Part shown: piece by piece, positions 56,925 to 64,000 of the stretch
Layout: the number at the start of each line of letters is the position of its first letter
How positions within the stretch are numbered: position 1 is the stretch's first letter
Assembly (NCBI GenBank): GCA_026119935.1
Contig: JALRMH010000056.1
Span: forward strand, 124,001 to 188,000
Source of the DNA: Endothia cerciana
Lineage: Eukaryota > Ascomycota > Sordariomycetes > Diaporthales > Cryphonectriaceae
DNA length: 64,000 nucleotides
Direction of reading: 5' to 3'
Program-made: the position numbers and the translations under genes
Notes under the pieces: model-generated
What the model saw: the letters and a program-made list of their open reading frames with translations, nothing else
Databases searched by the model: none
Told to the model about the DNA's origin: nothing

Positions 56925-57596
56925 CGCCTATGATGGGCCTCCAAATCACGCAATACTTCGGAAACACACACGGGGAGATTGCGCCCTGGACCTGCACAGG
57001 TATTGAGCACATCATACATACCAAAAGTCAAGGAGTCTACCAGATCTTCACGGGGTCTGGGGAATTCTGCGCCCAGCCACGAGATCGCCTGTCAGGCCCC
57101 GTGTGGAACCACGTATCCCGCGTGAGGACCACTTTAGTCGCACATGCTTTCCCCATTCTGTCAATCTATTGCTAGGAGACATCCTTGCTCGCCCGAGAGG
57201 GCGTGAGTGGCCCCTCAGCCAAGATCCAAGACGCGAGACACGATATCCACGCGCATTCATGTGATCACCTCGACTTTGACTGGTCCAGCCAGCTACTGTC
57301 GTGCCGTAAGACTGCAGGCACGCCTGCCCTTTACGGCTTGTTGCATCACGTGGATGCGAAGTGCTTTCAATGGACGATGACTGACGTATCAATCTTGACC
57401 ATCGGTCGGTTCGGGATTTTGAAAGGCGCATATTGTACCATCGGGTCGCCTGGTGGTCGATGTCTTTGCTCCTCCTTTAGCCTGTTGGTGTCTGTCTGTG
57501 CAAGTCTAACCTCATGACCCCGCTCTTCTCTCCGAGGACCCATCTACCTATTATACGTGTGGAAGACCGCCAACAAAGGTCACAGTTCACACAGAT
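56925..57596. other. Intergenic region, tandem genes
   Basis: About 670 nt between the permease and the VOC gene. No repeat or gene recognised. Confidence 0.5.
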
Positions 57597-58359
57597 ATGT
57601 CCTCATCCAACAATGTGAGTCCTTCCCTGCACCAGACCGGTGGATGAGATGTGTCTCCGGATCAGCTTACTACACCTGAGCTTCGTACAAGCGTCTCGAT
57701 CAGTGCACCTCACTAATTCCCCATCCTACACCAGCAGTACGGTACCATCTGCTGGCTGGAGATCCCCGTCCTCTCCGCTACCCGCGCAGCAGTGTTCTAC
57801 ACGGCCGTCCTCGGCTGGGAGTGCCACATGCTTCCGGACCCTGCGACTCCCAGGCCGACTGGGCATCCCCCCGCGGTCAACGGAAGCACAGCCACGATCC
57901 ACACGTTCCGCAAGGGCAGCGGGCGCGACGGACTCAGGGGCGCGTTCATCCAGGTGCCGGAGGATTGTCTCATCCGGGCCTGGGACACAGACAGCCCGGG
58001 GAAGATGGCCGTACTGACGACGTTTGCGGTGGAGAGCATCGAGGAGACGCTGAGGAAGGTGGTGGAGATGTCTGGACAGATGCACTCGTGAGTCGTCCCA
58101 GGGCTCATCAAATATTGCCCCTTCAGGCGGCCCACAAACCCCTCTCCCATTATTTCTTCGCCACACAACGGGGATTCTCTTTCTGCTGGCCATTCCAAAG
58201 ATGGATAGAATGGAGGAGGGGAGGGGGGCTTGTCATATCGTCAACAATGACTGACGAATTGTTGATAGGCCAAAAACCGCAATCGACGATGGGATGGGAT
58301 ATATTGCCCGCTTTATCGATTGCGAGGGGAACCTGCAGGGTATCTGGTCTCAAGATTGA
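57597..58359 (+). CDS. VOC (glyoxalase/bleomycin-resistance fold) protein
   Basis: Three exons: 57597-57614 (only MSSSNN), 57735-58087 and 58269-58359, giving 153 residues. Exon 2 starts QYGTICWLEIPVLSATRAAV, the typical first strand with its metal-ligand or packing region, and ends MSGQMHS. Donor GTGAGT overlaps an apparent stop: without the last intron the frame would end in TGA right after HS. The last exon continues PKTAIDDGMGYIARFIDCEG and ends GNLQGIWSQD, the standard close of this family, and its acceptor GTTGATAG with a CTGAC branch fits. Members act as small dioxygenases, isomerases or resistance proteins; the reaction here is unknown. The first exon of 18 nt relies on the acceptor CACCAG at 57734. 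Confidence 0.85.
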
Positions 58360-58891
58360 GATTTCCCTTTATTCTCCATGGCCGGCGGTGCAGTTCGGTA
58401 CTTTTCACCCGGTCTCTGGTGCTGCGACGATATCACCGTGCTGACGGAGAGCGGTTCTCCGCAAAAGAAATATCGGATCTTGCAGAGGCGATAGATACCT
58501 AAATACATCGGGTTCAAGCGGTCATGCGCACACAAGGGCTGCGTATCAAAATGTGTCGATATATATATATTGAAACTTTGATGAGCTAAATATCCCTGAT
58601 AGCCGGAATCCTAGAGGCTCTGCCTTCTGATGTGTCCCCGATAATTTCTAGAATCTGTCTATACTTCAGCTTACTTTAATGGCGATGGCCCGTCACTCCT
58701 GGCCATCGAGCGTATTTTGCAAGTCTGGTTGCACCTGGGAGATGACATTGAAGATCTCCAGCTATGTTCTCATCATGAAAGTCTTGTTCTTTGCGAGATC
58801 ACCTATACTAGCACACGAATCAGAAAGAAAAAAAAAAAATTAAGAAAGAAAAAATAATTGGTCGAGAGGGCCGGGAAGAAGAGACTTACGG
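58360..58891. other. Intergenic region, convergent ends
   Basis: About 530 nt between the VOC gene and the SDR pseudogene, AT-rich around 58560-58600 and 58830-58860. Nothing recognisable. Confidence 0.5.
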
Positions 58892-59822
58892 CTACAGAAC
58901 ATCATGATGCCAAACCATCCCATGGCTCTCAGGCCCGAGCGCGGTCGCACTCACCAGCGACCGCGCCCCCTGTTCGGCGGTGCGCGCAAACACCGCCTGG
59001 AAAGCAATGCCCGATATCTTTGACCAGATGCCATAACTCCGGCCCAGGTCCGTCTTACACAGGTCGGGACAGACGGCATTGACGATGGTGTTGGGCTCAG
59101 CGGAGGTCGCGCGCGCAACCGCCTGTGTGGCGGCCACCCCGAGTAGCTTGACCATGCAGTAGGACCTGGCGGTATCCCACCTCTCGTCGTCGTTGGCCCC
59201 CTTGAGAAGGCTGTCGTCGGCATATGCGAACCAGTCCTCCTGGACTCGGTCGTGCCCATGGCTGTTGACAAAGGTTATGTGGACAGGCTGACCGCGCGCC
59301 GCGGCCGTGGAACGGAGGATGGGAAGAAGCATGATGGCCATGAGGGCGGTGGAGAGACCGTTGACCTGAACTGCCATCTCCCACCCCGCAGAGGACTTCT
59401 CGAAGGTCGGGTTTGCCAGGCCGGCGTTGAGGGGCGCGATGTCGAGGTGGGATGTCTCGGCCAGCAGGTGGCGGATGAAGGCCTAGACAGAAGCAAAGTC
59501 GCCAAGGTCCACATTCAAGACAACAATCGAATCACCGCTGCGGCCCATCCGCTCCAGGATGTGCCTCTTGGCCTCCTCACCCCTGGCGGCGGACCGGACG
59601 GCGAGGATCAGCTTCTCCGCGCCGAGGGCGGCGTACTTGGCAGCAGCCTCGAAGCCCAAGCCCGTGTTCGCGCCGGTGACAAGCACGGTCTTGCCGGCGA
59701 AAGAAACCTGGAAGTCCTTGGGCGGGTTGTTACGGGGCTCACCACATGGCAGCGAACTGGCCTAGGCCCGGGGGTGGGCCTCCTGGTGCTTCATGGGCCG
59801 TGATGATGTTCGAGTCCGACAT
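58892..59822 (-). pseudogene. Short-chain dehydrogenase pseudogene
   Basis: Reading from the ATG at 59822, MSDSNIITAHEAPGGPPPG is the usual start of a fungal WWOX/retinol-dehydrogenase-like SDR, but the frame then meets TGA after FAAMW. The normal continuation KDFQVSFAGKTVLVTGANTG, with the full TGxxxGxG cofactor motif, is in another frame. It runs on through ERMGRSGDSIVVLNVDLGDF to an in-frame TAG after ASV, where relatives usually have Lys or Arg. The rest is in the same frame and keeps NAGLANPTF and the YxxxK site (YCMVK), but stops at 58892, some 30-40 residues short. One frameshift, one in-frame stop and a short end argue for a pseudogene. An unseen short intron could rescue the first break only. 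Confidence 0.75.
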
Positions 59823-60928
59823 GGTATGGGCTTCGTGATGTAGATGTGGGGCTCCTCACTCGCTAAGAGACCTCATGAGAGAAAGAACAAGAGAAAAGAA
59901 GAAGGGGGAGGGGGACAGGGTGGCAAGTTTAGAAGAGGAGAATCTTGGAACCGTGGATCAACCAAGGCCTGCCTTCAACAAATGAATGTGTTCTGAGAGA
60001 GGATGCCGGATGGTCAAATGGGAAAGCACATTGATAATTCTCATACTGCCTACCAACTTATAGAGGGTAGAGGGCTTGAATAATTGTGTGTACATTAATA
60101 TATGGAGGCTGACCCGACGACGGCTCGTAGTGTGGTCAGTGCAAGACTGAGCGAAGAGGGCAGTCAATTACAAGTCCTCTGCGGCGGCTTGCCCATACGA
60201 GTCAGCGCCCACACCTCTTGGGTGGATAGAAGGATTGATCTTGCGCTGCCTTCGAAGGACCGGACTATGCTGGGCAGGGTCTTCTACATTAATTTCCTCG
60301 CTTTGCCTCAGTACTGGTCTGTATTGGAGGCTGCTATTCTCGGGTATACAGGTGATTGTGGTTCCGCTGAGCCTTATATAGGCTTCAACCTGAACCCCCC
60401 CCCCCCCCACTACTTGGTCTGTGGCAAGTTGCTTTGGTAGATCAGGCAGGCGGATCAATTGGCATTATTGAAACTGAGATGAAGTGTCCGGTATACGAGA
60501 GACTCATTATTCCCGTCAGAACATATCTAGTGATCGTGGGCAGCGCTGCAGACAACAAGTCAAGCAGCCTTGGAGCCTTGGGAGTGAAGCCAGGATGGGT
60601 GTCGAGTTGTCGTGGGAAGACCCCTGTGATGACTTACTTAGTCAGCCCACACCTGAAGCACATGCTAGCATCAGAGTATACAGTAGTGGTGAGGTACGAG
60701 GTACCTACTGCCAGTGCTACCTAGCATAGTGCATAGCGCATAGTGCATACTACAAGTACTTCCTCGAGCTTGGGCTGCGGACACATGGCCACTGCTTGAT
60801 CCTCCTTCAACACCACAACACACCACGACAGTTTCTCAGACCCGTCAGGCCTGACCCCCCTGCCTGCTGACCGAGAGTGGCCTGCTCACTTCTGCAGACG
60901 TAGCAGGCATCCTGCCGGCCTGTCAAAG
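59823..60928. other. Divergent intergenic region (SDR pseudogene / J protein)
   Basis: About 1.1 kb holding the promoter of the J-protein gene. A C14 run lies at 60395-60408. Plus-strand frames of 81-112 codons (60102-60729) resemble nothing known. Confidence 0.5.
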
Positions 60929-62199
60929 ATGTCACAGATGCTCTCCCTGATGGGGTGGACATTCCTCCCGGATGTAAGTCGCATGCCTCCCTCCCACGAC
61001 CCCCGCCCCCACCACCGCCATGTCGACAGACGCCCTTCCTGTGGTCCGCCGCTGACAAGAAGCGCCTCCAGATGGCCACCCGCTTCCTCCAGAACCTCTA
61101 CTACAACGTCACCATCCGCGCCGGCTCCCCCCGTCCACAGCCGGGCCAGCCCCGCTGGGCCGAGCACTACCGGCGCACCTACATCCTCGTCGTCTGCGCG
61201 TACCTGCTCTTCACCATCTACGAGGCCGACTGGGAGCTCCGGCGCCCGGCAAACAGGGACTTCTACTCCGTCCTGGGCGTCCTGCCCGATGCGAGCCTCA
61301 GGGATATCAAGAGGCGCTACCGCCAGCTGTCCGCCGTCATGCACCCGGACAAGACCACCGGCCCCACAGCCTTCGATGTCGATCTGTACATCCGGGTCCA
61401 GACCGCCCACGAGACGCTCTCCGACGAGGCGAGGCGCTTCGCCTACGACCGTTTCGGGGCGGACATGCTGGGCTGGAAGGAGTGCACCGTGATCCGCGAC
61501 TACGTGATGAAGGGCGCCAGGGACCTGGTCGGCTACTACGGCGTGGGCGCCGTCGCCCTCTACGTCTTCCCCAAGCTGGGCTACTTCCGCGAGGGGATCT
61601 ACTGGCGGTACGTCGCCTTCGCCGCCCTGCTCGTCTTCGAGCTGCACACCATTACCCGGCCGGGCTACCCGCCCTTCCTCGAGAACCTGGTCAACCCCCT
61701 CCTGGTCAACGCCATCAACCCCCTCCTGTCCTTCTGGGCCCCCGGCGCCGCCCACCCGCCGTACGTCCCCTTCCAGGCCGTCGCCATCGCGCGCAAGCTC
61801 AGCATCACCCTGTCCATCGCGCTGAACCAGGTCCTGCCCTTCCTGACGGCCGACACCCGGGGCGGGCGCATCCAGATGAGGAGGCGGGGCGGCGAGGACG
61901 CCAGGGCGGGGCAGAGCCTCGACGAGCTCGACAAGGCGGTCCACGTCGTGCACGAGGAGGCGAAGCGCATGGTGCAGATGGAGGTGACGCCGTTCGTCGG
62001 CAACCCGCAGGTCATGGCGACACTGCGCGACAAGGTCAAGAGGTGGCTTGTCGACAACACCGTGCGGAACGACCCCATGACGAGAGCGGCGATCAATGCG
62101 AGGATCACGAGGCGGAGACAGGATGCGCCGGCCGGCGCGCAGGGGAACGGCGTCAGGATGAGGCCTAAGCCAGCCGAGACGGCGACTCACGACGCCTGA
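60929..62199 (+). CDS. Membrane-anchored DnaJ (J-domain) protein
   Basis: Exon 1 is 60929-60973 (MSQMLSLMGWTFLPD) and exon 2 is 61030-62199, giving 404 residues. The 56-nt intron has donor GTAAGT and acceptor CGACAG. One membrane span near residues 64-79 (TYILVVCAYLLFTIY) precedes the J domain (about 93-155): RDFYSVLGVLPDASLRDIKR, then RYRQLSAVMHPDKTTG with the HPD motif at 120-122, which stimulates Hsp70 ATPase. Hydrophobic stretches after the J domain (GYYGVGAVALYVFP, YVAFAALLVFELHT) give about three to four spans in all. The basic C terminus has QMRRRGGEDARAG. Location is probably the ER membrane, by analogy to fungal membrane J proteins; the partner Hsp70 is inferred. Confidence 0.88.
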
Positions 62200-62372
62200 A
62201 ACTCGGTAAGTGTTCTTGTTAAAAAGTAGCAAGGACCAAATGAAGGAGCAATCCAGCTGTCTTGCCAGTTCCCGAGCGCCCGCCCGCTTCCCAATGCCAC
62301 ATGCTCAGGTCAATGCTCCCAGGCTATGGTAGACATGTGTAGGATGAACTGCGACCAGGATGGACGAGCCGA
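62200..62372. other. Short convergent intergenic region
   Basis: About 170 nt between the J-protein stop and the MFS stop; nothing recognisable. Confidence 0.5.
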
Positions 62373-64000
62373 TCATAGCCTCTGCCGGCCTCTAGTCTCG
62401 ATAGGCATCAGAACCATCCCCACAAACGCCGCAAAGATCAGTGCCGCCGCCAAGTAGATAGGTGTTGTAGTGCCATCACCTGGGATGTTCGCTGCCAGGA
62501 TCGGTGCGATGAGCCCGGTGATCCTGTTCAGAAAGCTCGCCACGCCCGTCCCTGCGCCTCGTACGGGGGCAGGGCTGTCACACAATGCAGCCAGTCAGCC
62601 CCCTGTCGACCCATCCGCGAGACCAAGGGCCCCGCAGTGGGGAGAAGGGAGGAAGGGACTCACAAGATCTCCGGCGTGAAGGCGTAAAGCACGCCGTACA
62701 TGATATTCTGGCTGAAGGCCTCGACGCACGAGAACGCCAGCTGCGCAGGCCCGGTCTTCCCGTAGCTGACAAACAGGAACAGGAAGCTCGCCGACACGAA
62801 CGTCGATATCGAGAGCGTGCCCTTCCTCCCCAGGAACGCAGACCTGCTGTCCACCGTGAAGTAGGCCAGCACGCTCCCCGGCACGCCGACGAGGCTCAGG
62901 ATCGCGTAGTCCCGGTACGTCTCGGCCGAGATGTCCGTCGGGTCCGTAGCCCCCGCGGTGGGCGATGCGCGCCGTGCAGGAGATGCGTTCCCGTGGGACA
63001 GGTACTGCGGCAGGAAGGCGTTGAACAGCGGGTAGCCCATCCCGATGGTCGCCCAGCAGAACCAGATGATGGCCGTGGCGAGGCCGAGCTTCCGGCTGCT
63101 GAACAGGGGGCGGAGGCGCGCGCCGGAGAACCTCTCGAGGCGGGCCTTCAGGACGCTCTTGGTCGAGGGCTGCCGCGCGCTGCCGTGCAGCCGCGGGGCG
63201 TCATGGGGCCCCGGCCCGCCCGCCTCGTCGACCACGGCATCGAGGATGTCCTCCGTCAGCCACGTCTTGGCGCCGTTCCTGTGCGCGAGCCCGTGGACGA
63301 CGGCGACGGCCTCGGGCTGCCGCCCGCGCGAGAGGAGGTACTTGGGGCTCTCGAAGAGGTGGAAGACGAAGAAGCGCGCCGCGAACATGGCGAACGTGAT
63401 GATGCCGATCGACAGCACGAACCGCCGCCAGCCCTGGTCCGCGGGCCAGTTCCCGATGAAGAACCAGGCGAGCAGGGAGCTCGCGAGCTGGCCGACGGGC
63501 CACCAGACGCTCAGCAGCGTGAGCAGGCTGCTCGAGGCGTCCGGGAGGAACTCGAGGAACAGGGCGCCGTCGACCGGCAGGTTGCCGCCGACGCCGAAGC
63601 CCAGCAGGGCGAAGAGGAAGCATACCGCGGGCCAGGTGGGCGCGAACGACACGAGGATGCCGAAGACGGCGGTGATGAGGAGGGTGGCGTTGAAGGCGAT
63701 GCGGCGGCCGAGGATGTCGGAGCCGATGCCCCAGGTGAAGGCGCCGAAGCAGAGGCCGAGGTAGACGTACGAGGTCGTGTAGCGGACCTGCTTTTCGGAG
63801 ACGGAGAACTCGGCAGAGAGGGACGGCAGGATGAGGGAGACGCCCTGTTGGACGAGGTCAGTGAACGGTATTCCCAGGCAATGCGGACGATCCGGGGGAC
63901 CAGCTTGAGACCGTCGCACTCACTTGCATCCAGAGACTGGGCGACGGAAATCTGGTTAGCGAGATCGAACCGTGGAGGAGCATGGCGGCAGACGGACATA
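62373..64000 (-). CDS. MFS transporter, SV2/sugar-porter-like; 5' end beyond window
   Basis: The main exon (about 63865-62664) starts GVSLILPSLSAEFSVSEKQV and holds most spans. The last exon is 62574-62373 (PAPVRGAGTGVASFLNRITG), joined across an 89-nt intron with donor GTGAGT and acceptor GTGACAG. Motifs are SDILGRR between spans 2 and 3 (the MFS A motif), LLGFGVGGNLPVDGALFLEF, LSVWWPVGQLASSL and FESPKYLLSRGR, the last like the PESPR motif of sugar porters. An upstream exon reading LWMQ just before GVSLIL, joined by an intron with GTGAGT and a CTGAC...AACAG acceptor near 63866-63930, makes the span continuous. Further upstream exons are beyond 64000. An ATG at 63919 lies in that intron and is not the start. 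The substrate is unknown. Confidence 0.82.

Noticed and set aside
60886..62232. 448-codon minus-strand frame opposite the J-protein gene
   Set aside because: Shadow frame; the plus strand has the J domain with HPD and sound splice sites.
1..64000. CRISPR arrays, IS elements, bacterial operons, rRNA genes
   Set aside because: No regularly spaced direct repeats with spacers, no transposase with terminal repeats, and spliced eukaryotic genes throughout.

Overview
This window looks like nuclear DNA of a filamentous ascomycete, most likely a Sordariomycete. The genes are GC-rich, with short introns of about 50-180 nt and GT...AG borders. The gene set is typically fungal: a fused imidazole glycerol-phosphate synthase, a Slt2-type MAP kinase, CFEM and HsbA cell-wall proteins, a KP4-like protein and a Vba-type permease. 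There is also a decayed repeat whose stop codons look like RIP (C-to-T) damage. I could not find a tRNA, rRNA, CRISPR array, bacterial-type operon or plasmid feature. I support 21 genes, two of them cut by the window edges, plus two pseudogenes and one repeat-derived relic.

Layout. 0-2.5 kb: the 3' part of a p24 cargo receptor (+) and an unrecognised HTH-like protein (-). 2.5-11.3 kb: a long non-coding block, then a Yck-type casein kinase I and the TRAPP subunit Tca17. 13.7-25.4 kb: a multi-pass membrane protein, a KP4-like secreted protein, an HsbA wall protein, an atypical SDR, a THEM6-like thioesterase and a CFEM protein; this stretch is rich in secreted or surface proteins. 27.5-35.4 kb: low-molecular-weight tyrosine phosphatase, the cell-wall-integrity MAP kinase and a secreted DUF3455 protein. 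35.4-42.9 kb: mostly non-coding, with a broken spherulin-4-like gene. 43-51.5 kb: a housekeeping cluster with a VPS62-like protein, a TFIIIC subunit, HIS7 and an ornithine decarboxylase antizyme. 52.5-53.5 kb: AT-rich RIP-damaged relic. 55-64 kb: Vba-type transporter, VOC protein, SDR pseudogene, ER-type J protein and a second MFS transporter that runs off the right edge.

The most informative signals are these. The antizyme gene carries a TGG TAT TCC TGA site where the reading frame shifts by +1, the classical polyamine-sensing frameshift. A perfect TGACTCA (CPC1/Gcn4) element lies about 100 bp upstream of HIS7 in the promoter it shares with the TFIIIC gene. About 25 runs of 11-16 C or G occur in introns, leaders and intergenic DNA, but none that I saw lies in a predicted coding exon, and the sense strand is mostly C. 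The SDR and spherulin-4 genes are broken by stops and frameshifts. The genes do not form one pathway, but several themes recur: secretory traffic (p24, Tca17, VPS62-like, J protein), cell-wall and surface biology (MAP kinase, CFEM, HsbA, DUF3455) and nitrogen/polyamine metabolism (HIS7, antizyme, Vba-like permease).

Exon borders were placed by eye from splice consensus, phase and protein-family continuity. Most should be right to the base, but a few may be off by one.
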